64,000 bases of DNA from Alistipes onderdonkii (GCF_025145285.1 NZ_CP102251.1:496001-560000), one strand, 5' to 3'; shown: positions 43,646-52,378, counted from the stretch's first letter. Numbers and translations are program-made. Notes: a model not told the origin generated them from the letters alone.

Positions 43646-44113
43646 TTAAAGTTCTGCCGCCAGCACGTCGGCGGTCTGTTTCGCACGGAACGCTTCGAGC
43701 CGGGCGGCCAGCTCCGCATCCTGCAGTGCGAGGATCGACACGGCTATCAGCGCCGCGTTCTTCGCCCCGTTGATGGCCGTCGTCGCCACCGGAACGCCCG
43801 CAGGCATCTGCACGATCGAAAGCAGCGAATCCAGCCCGTTCAGGGCACGCGACTTCACGGGGACGCCCACCACGGGCAGCGTGGTCATCGAGGCCACCAT
43901 GCCCGGCAGATGCGCGGCACCGCCCGCACCGGCGATAATCACCCCGATACCGCGGCTTTTGGCCGTCTTGGCATATTCGCACAGCAGGTCAGGGGTACGG
44001 TGGGCGCTCACCACACGCTTTTCGAAATCGACACCGAATTGTCCGAGCATGGCGACGGCATCGGCCATCACCTCATAATCGCTCACTGAGCCCATAATAA
44101 CACCGACCTTCAT
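43646..44113 (-). CDS. purE: N5-CAIR mutase, PurE class I
   Basis: Rearranges N5-CAIR (the PurK product) to CAIR. 155 aa from the ATG at 44113. The track frame extends 13 codons further upstream, but that extension runs into the leader terminator. Conserved residues: VIMGSVSDYEVM, VVSAHRTPDLL (catalytic His) and IIAGAGGAAHLPGMVASMT. It is the first structural gene of the purine operon, only 19 nt past the T run of a strong terminator, so its expression must depend on readthrough or on an unseen promoter. Confidence 0.97.
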   Translation of the reverse strand: MKVGVIMGSVSDYEVMADAVAMLGQFGVDFEKRVVSAHRTPDLLCEYAKTAKSRGIGVIIAGAGGAAHLPGMVASMTTLPVVGVPVKSRALNGLDSLLSIVQMPAGVPVATTAINGAKNAALIAVSILALQDAELAARLEAFRAKQTADVLAAEL

Positions 44114-44132
44114 ACCTTTGGTTTTAAGTTTG

Positions 44133-44174
44133 AAAAAAAGACAGACCGCCACGACACGTATGTCATGGCGGTCT
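44133..44174 (-). terminator. Strong intrinsic terminator (attenuator candidate) directly upstream of purE
   Basis: On the minus strand AGACCGCCATGACA (44174-44161) pairs with TGTCGTGGCGGTCT (44156-44143): 14 bp including one U-G wobble, with a 4-nt loop, then GTC and T7 (44139-44133). It lies between the leader ORF and purE on the operon strand. Confidence 0.85.
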
Positions 44175-44179
44175 GGTAT

Positions 44180-44326
44180 CTATCTGCGTATTCCGCTCCC
44201 GGACACCTGCTGCCCTTGCATCTGCGTACTCCGATCCTGCTGTCGGCACGACGACGAATAGAACGCAGCGGCCTGGCCCTGCTGTTTCTTACGTTCGCGT
44301 TGGTCGATTCTGTCGGTAGATGTCAT
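44180..44326 (-). CDS. Candidate glutamine-rich leader ORF of the purine operon, 48 aa
   Basis: Not a recognised gene. An ATG at 44326 opens 48 codons ending in TAG at 44180, 5 nt before the terminator stem. The peptide begins MTSTDRIDQRERKKQQGQ and contains ten glutamines (positions 9, 15, 16, 18, 29, 30, 35, 37, 39, 40), plus many Arg and Ser. There is no signal or hydrophobic segment. The ORF begins about 38 nt after the predicted start of transcription from a consensus promoter. It could be a leader peptide for attenuation, a small free-standing protein, or simply an open frame in a leader or small RNA. Translation is unproven. Confidence 0.45.
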   Translation of the reverse strand: MTSTDRIDQRERKKQQGQAAAFYSSSCRQQDRSTQMQGQQVSGSGIRR

Positions 44327-44370
44327 GGGGAGGTGTTCGGATTAACCTAACAATTGTCAAAACAACGCTA

Positions 44371-44401
44371 CAAAAATAGCGCTTTTCAGCCGATTTACAA
44401 A
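44371..44401 (-). promoter_or_regulatory. Promoter of the purine-operon leader
   Basis: On the minus strand TTTG (44401-44398), exactly 19 nt, TATTTTTG (44378-44371): a full match to the Bacteroidota consensus. Transcription would start near 44364 and run through the small ORF and the hairpin to purE. The 405-bp gap between purE and the GH92 gene is thus filled by this leader and by the GH92 terminator. Confidence 0.8.
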
Positions 44402-44456
44402 ATCCCCGGGCATATTCTATTGACAAATTATCGACATTTCGGGATTCCGGCAAAAA

Positions 44457-44495
44457 CAAAAAATCCGCCGCAGCCGGAACCGGCCGCGACGGATT
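44457..44495 (-). terminator. Terminator of the GH92/GH130 transcript
   Basis: On the minus strand an imperfect long hairpin, AATCCG...CGGATT enclosing CGC/GCG and GCCGG/CCGGC (44495-44462), is followed by TTTTT; it starts 23 nt after the stop of the last GH92 gene. Confidence 0.8.
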
Positions 44496-44518
44496 GACAT
44501 CGGTTCGACCCGTCCGTG

Positions 44519-46837
44519 CTATTCGCGGCTGAACGAGTAAGGGGCATCCCCGGGCTCCATACCCCGCGTGTAATCGGGTTCGGGGCGCATCGAGAAGCGG
44601 ACGCCGGCACCCTTCACGAGGTCGGAATGGCGCAGGAAATTATGCGTATAGGCCTTCCCGTCGAACTGCACGGCTCCGATATAACGGTTCTCGGGGCTGT
44701 TGTCCGGCGCTTCGAGCACGATCTTATTCCCGTTTTCGAGGTTCACGACGGCCTTGCGGAACAGCGGCGAACCGACGACGTATTCGTCCGAAGCCGGGCA
44801 GACGGGATAGAACCCCAGGGCGGAGAAGACATACCAGGCCGAAGTCTGGCCGTTGTCCTCGTCGCCGCAATAGCCGTCGGGGCGGGCCGAGTAGAGGCGA
44901 TCCATCACCTCGCGCGCCCAGTACTGGGCTTTCCACGGGGCACCCGCATAATTATAGAGGTAGATCATGTGCTGCGCAGGCTGGTTGCCGTGGGCGTAGT
45001 TGCCCATGTCGGCCACCTGCATCTCGGTGATCTCGTGGATGCGGAATCCGTAGTAGCTGTCGTCGTAGATCGGCGGCACGACGAATACCGAGTCGAGCAT
45101 CTGGACGAACTGCTCCCGGCCGCCCATCAGGTCGACGAGCCCCTCGACGTCGTGGAATACCGACCACGTATAATGCCACGAGTTACCCTCGGTGAAGGCG
45201 TCGCCCCACTTGTAGGGGCTGAACGGCGCCTGGAACTTGCCGTCCTTGAGGCGGCCGCGCATCAGGCGGGTCTCGGGGTCGAAGACATTGCGGTAGTTCC
45301 GGGCACGCGCCGCCCACTTGTCCAGTTCAGCCTGGGGACGGTTCAGTTTCCTGGCGACCTGGAGGATACACCAGTCGTCGTAGGCATATTCGAGCGTGCG
45401 GGCCACGTTCTCGGGAATGTTCACGTCGTAAGGGATATATCCCAGCTCGTTGTAGTACTCGTGTCCCCAGCGTCCGGTCGACGCAACGGTCGGGTGCACG
45501 TGCTCCGTGGCGTACACCATCGCATCGTAGAGCACCCCGAGGTCTTTGTCGTTCGTGCCCTTCACCACGGCATCGGCAACCACCGAAGCGGAATTGTTGC
45601 CCACCATGCAGCCGCGGTGCCCGGGCGACGCCCATTCGGGCAGGAAACCGCTCTCGCGAGCGGCGTTAGCGAGTCCCTGCTGGATTTCGGCGTTCACGGA
45701 GGGGTAAACGAGGTTCAGCAGCGGGAAAAGACTGCGGAAGGTGTCCCAGAACCCGGTGTCGGTATACATGTAGCCGGGGAGCACCTCGCCGTTGTAGGGG
45801 CTGTAATGCACGACCTCGCCCTGGTCGGTCACCTCGTAGAACTTACGCGGAAAGAGCACCGAGCGGTAGAGGCACGAATAGAACGTACGGTACTGGTCGA
45901 CCGTACCGCCCTCGACCTCGATGCGTCCCAGCACGTCGTCCCAGCGCGCCTGCGCTTTGGACTTCACCGTTTCGAAATCGTCGCTGCCCAGCTCCCGGAG
46001 GTTCTGCAACGCCTGCTCGGGAGAAATGAACGACGACGCCACGCTGGCGCATATCTGCTGGCCGCGGCGGGTTGCGAAATGCACCTTGGCCACGGCATGT
46101 TCGCCCGTGACGGACTTCTGTCCTTCGGGATAGAGCAGGTTGCTGCCGGGTTTGTATCCGCCGGGGGCATCGGTCAGCTCGATGGCGCTGAACGGCGTAT
46201 CGAAGCGCACGACGAACCAGTTGCGGAAATTCTCCGGCACACCGCCGCTGTTGCGCGTGGTATAACCGACGATCGTACGGTCGTCGACCATCCCGACCTG
46301 CGAACCGCGGTCGAAGGCGTCGATCACCACGCCCGACTCCTTCGAGTCGGGGAAGGTGAAGCGCATCATTGCGGCGCGGTCGGTCGGCGTGATCTCCACG
46401 CGGATGTCATGGTCGGCGAGGTAAGTCTTATAGTAATAGGGTTTGGCCACTTCGGACTGGTGTGAAAACCAGCTGGCGCGCGACTCCTCGTCGAATTTGT
46501 CCTCCCCGCGCACGGGCATGAGCGAGAACTGGCCGTAATCGTTGATCCACGGCGAGGGCTGGTGGGTCTGCTTGAATCCCCGCACCTGGTGCACCCCGTA
46601 AGTATATGCCCAGCCGTCGCCCATCTTGCCGGTCTGGGGCGTCCAGAAATTCATGCCCCACGGCAGGGCGATGGCCGGATAGGTGTTGCCCGTCGAGAGC
46701 GAAAAATCCGACTGCGTACCGACCAGCGTCGAAACGTACTCCGAAGGACGGAGGCGCTGCTCTCCGGCCGAAGGGCATGTGCACGAAGCGAGTGCGGCGG
46801 CACAGAGGGCGGCAAAAGCGATATATCCTTTTTTCAT
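44519..46837 (-). CDS. GH92 alpha-mannosidase lipoprotein, probable alpha-1,2 type
   Basis: Calcium-dependent inverting exo-alpha-mannosidase trimming high-mannose N-glycans. 772 aa from ATG 46837; the 15 codons upstream in frame overlap the previous gene. Lipobox ALASC. The N-terminal beta-sandwich (YVSTLVGTQSDFSLSTGNTYPAIALPWGMNFW) is followed by the (alpha/alpha)6 barrel with FTEGNSWHYTWSVFHD (general acid Glu), YAHGNQPAQH and GDEDNGQTSAWYVFSALGFYP (base Asp-x-Asp). An adjacent His-Glu pair in GFRIHEITEMQ is, to my knowledge, a feature of alpha-1,2-specific members. It is the last gene of the transcript, 13 nt after the second GH92. Confidence 0.92.
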   Translation of the reverse strand: MKKGYIAFAALCAAALASCTCPSAGEQRLRPSEYVSTLVGTQSDFSLSTGNTYPAIALPWGMNFWTPQTGKMGDGWAYTYGVHQVRGFKQTHQPSPWINDYGQFSLMPVRGEDKFDEESRASWFSHQSEVAKPYYYKTYLADHDIRVEITPTDRAAMMRFTFPDSKESGVVIDAFDRGSQVGMVDDRTIVGYTTRNSGGVPENFRNWFVVRFDTPFSAIELTDAPGGYKPGSNLLYPEGQKSVTGEHAVAKVHFATRRGQQICASVASSFISPEQALQNLRELGSDDFETVKSKAQARWDDVLGRIEVEGGTVDQYRTFYSCLYRSVLFPRKFYEVTDQGEVVHYSPYNGEVLPGYMYTDTGFWDTFRSLFPLLNLVYPSVNAEIQQGLANAARESGFLPEWASPGHRGCMVGNNSASVVADAVVKGTNDKDLGVLYDAMVYATEHVHPTVASTGRWGHEYYNELGYIPYDVNIPENVARTLEYAYDDWCILQVARKLNRPQAELDKWAARARNYRNVFDPETRLMRGRLKDGKFQAPFSPYKWGDAFTEGNSWHYTWSVFHDVEGLVDLMGGREQFVQMLDSVFVVPPIYDDSYYGFRIHEITEMQVADMGNYAHGNQPAQHMIYLYNYAGAPWKAQYWAREVMDRLYSARPDGYCGDEDNGQTSAWYVFSALGFYPVCPASDEYVVGSPLFRKAVVNLENGNKIVLEAPDNSPENRYIGAVQFDGKAYTHNFLRHSDLVKGAGVRFSMRPEPDYTRGMEPGDAPYSFSRE

Positions 46838-46850
46838 GATCTTTCGATGT

Positions 46851-49079
46851 TTAGAGTTCATACCACACTGCGGGTTGGGCACCCATCTCGAATTCGAGCC
46901 TGCCGCCGGCGGCGATGTCGTCGAAGGCGATATAGGGCTTGGTGTAGGGTTTGCCGTTGAGCTTCACCGCCTGGATGTATTTGTTCGCGGCGGAGTTGTT
47001 ATGCGCCGTGACGGTCAGCACGCCGTCGCGGACACGCACCTCGGCCCGGTCGAACAGGGGCGAGCCGAAGAAATAGCGGCCCCCGGCGGGTTCGACCTGG
47101 TAGAAACCCAGCGACGAGAGGACGTACCATGCCGACATCTGCCCCACGTCCTCGTTGCCCGAAAGCCCGTCGGGCTGGTCGTGGTAGAGCGTCGTCAGTA
47201 TCTCGCGCACCTTGTCGGCGGTCTTGGCCGGCTGGCCTATCATCGTGTAGAGGTAGACGACGTGGTGGCTGGGTTCGTTGCCGTGGGCGTACTGACCGAT
47301 CAGGCCCGAAATATCGGGCGAGGCGGCCCCCTCGAGCACGGAGCTGACGACGAACAGCGAGTCGAGTTTCCCGGTGAAGGCTTCCTTGCCGCCGAAACAG
47401 CCGATCAGCCCCTCGACGTCGTGCGGCACGAGCCAGGTGTACTGCCATGCGTTGCCCTCGCAGTAGTCGTCCTCGCGGTGGGTCGAGGCGAAGGGATTGA
47501 ACGGCGTGCGGAATCTGCCTTTCGAATCGAGGCCGCGCATGAAGCGGGTCTGCGGATCGAAGAAATGGCGGTAGGATTTGCTTCGTTCGAGGAAATAGTC
47601 GTAATCCGCGGTCTTGCCCAGCTCTTTGGCGACCTGTGCCACGGCCCAGTCGGCGAGGGCGTACTCCATGTCGTAAGCCACCGCCTCGTTGAAGAGGTCG
47701 CAGGGGATATAGCCGTATTTCATGCGCAGATCCATACCCCGCTCGCCGAGCATCGCCGACTGCTTGAGCGCCTCGTAGGCCTGCTCCCTGTCGAAGCCAC
47801 CGTAGCCTTTGAGCACGGCATCGGCCAGGGCCGGGATACCGGGATTGCCGACCATGCAGTCGGTTTCGTTGCCCATCAGGTGCCATACGGGAAGCTTGCC
47901 CTGCTGCCGGTAGATATGGAGCATCGTATTAGCGATGTCGGGCATCTTCTCGGGGTGGAGGATCGTCATGAGGGGCTGGGCGGCGCGGTAGGTGTCCCAC
48001 AGCGAGAAAGTCGTATAGTTCACGAACGGCGCGGCGCGGTAGATCTTGCCGTCGGAACCGCGGTAGTCGCCGTTCACGTCGCAGAATTCGGACGGGGCGA
48101 CCATCGTGTGGTAAAGCGCCGTATAGAAAATGCGGCGTGCGGCGTCGTCCGAAGTCTCGATGCGCACCTTTTGCAACTCGGCGTCCCACGCCCGGTCGGC
48201 GGCGGCGGCCGTCGCTTCGAAGTCCCAGCCGGGAAGCTCGGACTGCATGTTCAGACGTGCATTCTCGATGCTCACGGGCGAAATGGCGACCTTGACATAG
48301 ATCGTCTCTCCGGCCGAAGTGTCGAAACCGACTCGGCCGTAAAGGCGCTCCGCCCTGAAGCTGTCGCCTTCGCGCAGGCCGCCGCCCTCGCCGCCCTCGT
48401 AAATGGCCAGCGACTTGAAGGGTTTGGAGAATTCGGCCGTGAAATAGACCCGCTGGTCTTTCGCCCAGCCCGTCGAGTAGCGGTAGCCGCTGATCGTATG
48501 GTCGTCGGCACGCTCGATGAAGGTTTCGGTCGGGGCATCCCAGCAGCCGCCGTTCTCGAGGTCGAAGACCACGGCGGCATCGGCCGATGCCGGGAAGGTG
48601 TATTTGTGCAGGCCGACGCGCTTGGTGGCGGTCAGCTCCACGTCGATGCCGTAGCGGTCGAGCCGCGTGGCGTAATAGCCCGGGCGGGCCTTTTCATTGG
48701 CGTGGCTGAAATACGACCACATGCCCGACTGGGGGTCGTCCTCCGTGCCGCGGGCATAGGTCACCTGCCCCACGACGGGCATCACCGTGACGTCGAACAG
48801 ATCGCCGATACCGGTGCCGTTCAGGTGTGTGTGGCTGAAACCGATGACCGTCGTGTCGGAAATGTGGTAGCCCGACGTCCAGTCCCACGACTGCGGGATG
48901 CTCGTGGGGCCGAGCTGTACGGCGCCGAACGGGACGTTGGCGCCCATGAATACATGGCCGTGGCCGCCCGTGCCGATACGCATGTCGACATACTGCGTCA
49001 GCGAATCCGTACGGGGTGCCTGCGAGCAGGCCGCCAGAAGCAGGCCTGCGCCGAGAGCTGAGAGAGATTTTAAATTCAT
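46851..49079 (-). CDS. GH92 alpha-mannosidase lipoprotein
   Basis: Second exo-alpha-mannosidase of the N-glycan locus. 742 aa from ATG 49079; the longer in-frame extension overlaps the upstream gene and lacks a signal. Lipobox LLAACS. Motifs: YVDMRIGTGGHGHVFMGANVPFGAVQLGPTS at the start in pieces, EGNAWQYTWLVPHDVEGL, YAHGNEPSHHVVYLY and GNEDVGQMSAWYVLSSLGFY. The first position of the last motif is Asn instead of Asp, and the His-Glu pair of the first GH92 is absent, so the linkage preference is probably different. It has 17- and 13-nt gaps to its neighbours. Confidence 0.92.
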   Translation of the reverse strand: MNLKSLSALGAGLLLAACSQAPRTDSLTQYVDMRIGTGGHGHVFMGANVPFGAVQLGPTSIPQSWDWTSGYHISDTTVIGFSHTHLNGTGIGDLFDVTVMPVVGQVTYARGTEDDPQSGMWSYFSHANEKARPGYYATRLDRYGIDVELTATKRVGLHKYTFPASADAAVVFDLENGGCWDAPTETFIERADDHTISGYRYSTGWAKDQRVYFTAEFSKPFKSLAIYEGGEGGGLREGDSFRAERLYGRVGFDTSAGETIYVKVAISPVSIENARLNMQSELPGWDFEATAAAADRAWDAELQKVRIETSDDAARRIFYTALYHTMVAPSEFCDVNGDYRGSDGKIYRAAPFVNYTTFSLWDTYRAAQPLMTILHPEKMPDIANTMLHIYRQQGKLPVWHLMGNETDCMVGNPGIPALADAVLKGYGGFDREQAYEALKQSAMLGERGMDLRMKYGYIPCDLFNEAVAYDMEYALADWAVAQVAKELGKTADYDYFLERSKSYRHFFDPQTRFMRGLDSKGRFRTPFNPFASTHREDDYCEGNAWQYTWLVPHDVEGLIGCFGGKEAFTGKLDSLFVVSSVLEGAASPDISGLIGQYAHGNEPSHHVVYLYTMIGQPAKTADKVREILTTLYHDQPDGLSGNEDVGQMSAWYVLSSLGFYQVEPAGGRYFFGSPLFDRAEVRVRDGVLTVTAHNNSAANKYIQAVKLNGKPYTKPYIAFDDIAAGGRLEFEMGAQPAVWYEL

Positions 49080-49096
49080 AGGGACATATGTTGTTT

Positions 49097-51370
49097 TTAT
49101 TTGCGTTCGGGTTGCAATCCGAAAACCAGCCGGCCGCCGCCCACCAGTTCGCCATGCGAAATGCGGTATTTCTTCAGCGGCCTGCCGCCGAGGGTCATCG
49201 AGCCGATGTAGAGGTCGCCGGCTCCGGAGCGCTCCGTTTCTATAACGAGCTCCCCGGCCGGATAGTATTTCGGGTCGAGCGTAACGGTCACCTTGTCGAA
49301 AACGGGCGATGTAAGCGTATAGTAAGGCTCCCCCGGGCAGTCCGGGTAGAGGCCCATCATCGAGAAGACCGCCCACGCCGACATGGTGCCCGTGTCGTCG
49401 TTGCCGGGGATGCCGTCGGGGGCTGTCGTAAAGTACCTGTCCAGCAAACGCCGCACCTCGCGCTGCGTACGCCACTCCTCGCCCTGGAAATAGCTGAACA
49501 AGTAAGGATAGGCGATGTCGGGTTCGTTCGCCGGGTCGTACAGCCCCTGGTCGAAGACCATCTGCAGCTTGTCGATGAATCGGCGTCTGCCGCCCATCAG
49601 TCGGGCCAGTCCGGCCACGTCGTGCGGGACATAGAACGTATAGTTCCAGGCCGAACCTTCGTGGAAGCCGGGGACGGGTTCGAAATTCTCGCCCTGGCGC
49701 GGGTCGAAGGGCGTGAGGAACTTACCCTCCTTGGTAATCGGACGGAACGTGCCCGACTCGGTGCTGTAATAGTTCTTATAGCCGAGCGAGCGGGCGCGGA
49801 ACAGCGCCGCGTCGTCTTTTTTGCCGAGCGAGTCGGCCAGCAGCGACAGCGCGTGGTCGGCGATATAGTATTCCAGGGCGTGCGACACGGAGTTGTCGCC
49901 CGAAAGGTCGCGGGCGTAGAAGCCCAGCGGCACATAGCCTTTTTCGATGTAGGGGTCGATGTCGGGGCGCATCCTGTTCCGCGCGCCCGGCGTCGTGGCC
50001 GACTTGCGCATCGCCTCGTAGGCGGCGTCCACATCGAAATCGCGCAGCCCCTTCATCCAGGTATCGACGATCACGGGGATCGACGGGTCGCCCTCCATGG
50101 TGAAAGTTTCACGGCCGTAAAGTTCCCACTTGGGGAGCCAGCCCCACTCCCGGTACATGCCGACCATCGAGCGCACCATCTCCAGTTGGCGTTCGGGGTA
50201 GACCAGCGTCAGCAGCTGGTGCAGGTTGCGGTAAGTATCCCACAGCGAGAAGACCGTATAGCGGTTGCCCTCGGCCGTGCGGATCTCGGCGCTCTCCATC
50301 GCGGGGTATTCGCCGTTGACGTCGCTCAGCACGTTGGGGTGGATCAGCGCATGGTAAAGCCCCGTATAGAAGACCTTCTTCTGCGCTTCGGTACCGCCCT
50401 CGACGCGGATGCGCCCCAAGTCGTCGTTCCACGTGCGGCGTGCGGCCGCGCGAATGTCGTCGAACGAGCGCCCCTGCTGCTCGGCTTCGAGGTTCAGGCG
50501 GGCGTTCTCGGCCGATACGAACGAAACGCCCATGCGCACCTCGACCTGCTCGCCCGGCTGCATGTCGTAGGAGAACCACACGCCGACGTCGTCGCCGGCA
50601 ATGTCCTTGCCGTATTGCGTATAGAGCTTGTAGTTGCCGGCATCCTTGTCCCACTCGGCTTCGACGCCCTGTTTCGGGGGTTGTTTCTTCCAGAACCCGG
50701 TGGCCGCGGGGCGTTTCGAGACGCGCATCACGAAATAGACCGGGAACACCGCCTGCGGGTTGTAGCAGAACGTGCCCAGCAGTTTCATGCCCTCGACCTC
50801 GGTGTCGCTCACGCGGCGCACCCAGGCTCCCGACTCGTTGGTAAGCCCCTCGCCCAGGTTTAACAGAATATGTCCCGTACCCTCCGGAAAGGTATAGCGC
50901 TCGGCCGACGTGCGCGGCGTGGCCGTCACCTCGGTGCGGATACCGTACTTGGTCAGCAGGTTCGAATAGTAGCCCGGCGAGGCCGTCTGGCCGGTATATG
51001 CGCTGCCGTAGTTGCGGTAATCGACGTCCAGCGCACCCGCCGTCGGCATTACCAGCAGCGAGCCCAGCTCGGGGCATCCTACGCCGCTCAGGGTGACGTG
51101 TGCAAAGCCCGTGAAGAACTTGTTGCGGTACTCATAGGGCGCCGACCACCACCGGGCGTCCTTATCGTAGAGGTTCTCGTCGGAGCCCATCACATTGAAC
51201 GGCACGACCGACATCATCCCGTTGGGGCATACGGCGCCGGGGTTGGTCGTCCCGAAATTGGTCGTCCCGATGAACGGGTCGACCCAATCGGCAGGCTCCT
51301 GCGCACGCAGCGGTGTCGAGAAAACGGCTGCGGCGAGCGCAGCAGTTAAGAGCGTTCGTCGCAGCGGCAT
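49097..51370 (-). CDS. GH92 alpha-mannosidase, divergent subgroup, periplasmic
   Basis: Third GH92 enzyme, 757 aa from ATG 51370, whose A overlaps the stop of the GH130 gene (TGATG). It has a type I signal (cleavage after TPLRAQ), unlike the lipoprotein signals of the other two, so it should be soluble in the periplasm. Motifs include WVDPFIGTTNFGTTNPGAVCPNGMMSVVPFN, seen by its FIGTTNFG and PGAVCP parts, EGSAWNYTFYVPHDVAGL and GNDDTGTMSAWAVFSMMGLYP. The segment before the last motif (NEPDIAYPYLFSYF) differs from the HGN-type loop of the other two, indicating another subfamily and linkage. Confidence 0.92.
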   Translation of the reverse strand: MPLRRTLLTAALAAAVFSTPLRAQEPADWVDPFIGTTNFGTTNPGAVCPNGMMSVVPFNVMGSDENLYDKDARWWSAPYEYRNKFFTGFAHVTLSGVGCPELGSLLVMPTAGALDVDYRNYGSAYTGQTASPGYYSNLLTKYGIRTEVTATPRTSAERYTFPEGTGHILLNLGEGLTNESGAWVRRVSDTEVEGMKLLGTFCYNPQAVFPVYFVMRVSKRPAATGFWKKQPPKQGVEAEWDKDAGNYKLYTQYGKDIAGDDVGVWFSYDMQPGEQVEVRMGVSFVSAENARLNLEAEQQGRSFDDIRAAARRTWNDDLGRIRVEGGTEAQKKVFYTGLYHALIHPNVLSDVNGEYPAMESAEIRTAEGNRYTVFSLWDTYRNLHQLLTLVYPERQLEMVRSMVGMYREWGWLPKWELYGRETFTMEGDPSIPVIVDTWMKGLRDFDVDAAYEAMRKSATTPGARNRMRPDIDPYIEKGYVPLGFYARDLSGDNSVSHALEYYIADHALSLLADSLGKKDDAALFRARSLGYKNYYSTESGTFRPITKEGKFLTPFDPRQGENFEPVPGFHEGSAWNYTFYVPHDVAGLARLMGGRRRFIDKLQMVFDQGLYDPANEPDIAYPYLFSYFQGEEWRTQREVRRLLDRYFTTAPDGIPGNDDTGTMSAWAVFSMMGLYPDCPGEPYYTLTSPVFDKVTVTLDPKYYPAGELVIETERSGAGDLYIGSMTLGGRPLKKYRISHGELVGGGRLVFGLQPERK

Positions 51371-52377
51371 CACAGGATCGAGTGTTTTTTCGTAAATTCG
51401 ATGATTTCAGGGATATATCCGAAAGCCAATCCCGTAACCGTGTCCGCACACCCGTAGTAGACCGCAACGCGCCCCGTCGCGGGGTCGTGCAGCGCCGCGC
51501 AGGGGAACGTCACGTTCGGCACGTCGCCCGTGCACTCGTACGTCTCACGCGGGGAGATCAGGTACGGGCCGCTGCGCGCCGTGACTTTCCACGGCTCATC
51601 CAGGTCGAGCAATGCCGAGCCGAACGCATAGACGTAGCCGTTGCACGAACGGAGCACCCCGTGGTAGAACAACAGCCACCCTTCGCTGGTCTCGATGGGC
51701 ACGGGCCCCGCGCCGATCTTCATGCACTGCCAGGCCGAAACCTCGAACGCCGCGGGCGACATCACGTGGCGGTGGCGTCCCCAGAACTCCATGTCGGGCG
51801 ACTCGGAATAGAAAATGTCGCCGAACGCCGTATGCCCGTTGTCGCTCGGACGCGAAAGCATCGCGAATTTCCCGCCGATCTTGCGGGGGAACAGCACGCC
51901 GTTGCGGTTGAACGGGATGAAGGCGTTTTCCAGCTGGTGGAACGTCTCGAAATCCTCCGTCCACGCCACGCCGATCGTCGGGCCGTGGTAGCCGTTGCAC
52001 CACGTCACGTAGTATTTGTCCCCGATCTGAGCCACACGCGGGTCGTAGCCGTAGACCCACTCCGAGATCTCGGCGTCGCCGCCCACCAGGTTGAAGTCCT
52101 CCTCGCGGATGTCCCAGTCGATGCCGTCCACCGAGAAGCCCGCATGGATGCGCATGCGGCGGTTCGTGTCGTCGCAGCGGAAAACACCCGCATAGTTGTA
52201 CTTGCCCTTCTTAAACGGCACGACCGCCGAATTGAAGACCGAGTTGGAGGTCGAAAGCGCGTCGCGCCCGATGATCGGGTTGGCAGAATAGCGCCACATA
52301 ACCTCCTTGCTCCCCGCGGGACGCTCTTCCCACGGCATATCCGGCAGTGCCGGGCCCATTATTTTCAGATTGCTCAT
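51370..52377 (-). CDS. GH130 beta-1,4-mannosyl-GlcNAc (mannosylglycoside) phosphorylase
   Basis: Cytoplasmic phosphorylase, five-bladed beta-propeller, 335 aa. It is expected to cleave Man-beta-1,4-GlcNAc, the N-glycan core disaccharide, with phosphate to give mannose-1-phosphate and GlcNAc. The start is ATG 52377 (MSNLKIMGPALPD), 1 nt after the MFS stop. Conserved features are GYDPRVAQIGDKYYVTW with the catalytic Asp (about 110-126), FPRKIGGKFAMLSRPSDNGHT (phosphate-binding Arg/Lys/His) and GAGPVPIETSEGWLLFYHGV. Context with a GH18 endo-enzyme, GH92s and a permease supports the N-glycan substrate over mannosyl-glucose. Confidence 0.92.
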   Translation of the reverse strand: MSNLKIMGPALPDMPWEERPAGSKEVMWRYSANPIIGRDALSTSNSVFNSAVVPFKKGKYNYAGVFRCDDTNRRMRIHAGFSVDGIDWDIREEDFNLVGGDAEISEWVYGYDPRVAQIGDKYYVTWCNGYHGPTIGVAWTEDFETFHQLENAFIPFNRNGVLFPRKIGGKFAMLSRPSDNGHTAFGDIFYSESPDMEFWGRHRHVMSPAAFEVSAWQCMKIGAGPVPIETSEGWLLFYHGVLRSCNGYVYAFGSALLDLDEPWKVTARSGPYLISPRETYECTGDVPNVTFPCAALHDPATGRVAVYYGCADTVTGLAFGYIPEIIEFTKKHSIL

Positions 52378-52378
52378 G

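Noticed and set aside
43627..43719. N-terminal extension of PurK
   Set aside because: It reads into the purE coding region and precedes the conserved MAEKTKTIGIIGGG start.
44165..44350. A 61-codon plus-strand ORF in the purine leader
   Set aside because: It reads antisense through the terminator and leader; no promoter or plausible start context on this strand, whereas the minus strand has a consensus promoter.
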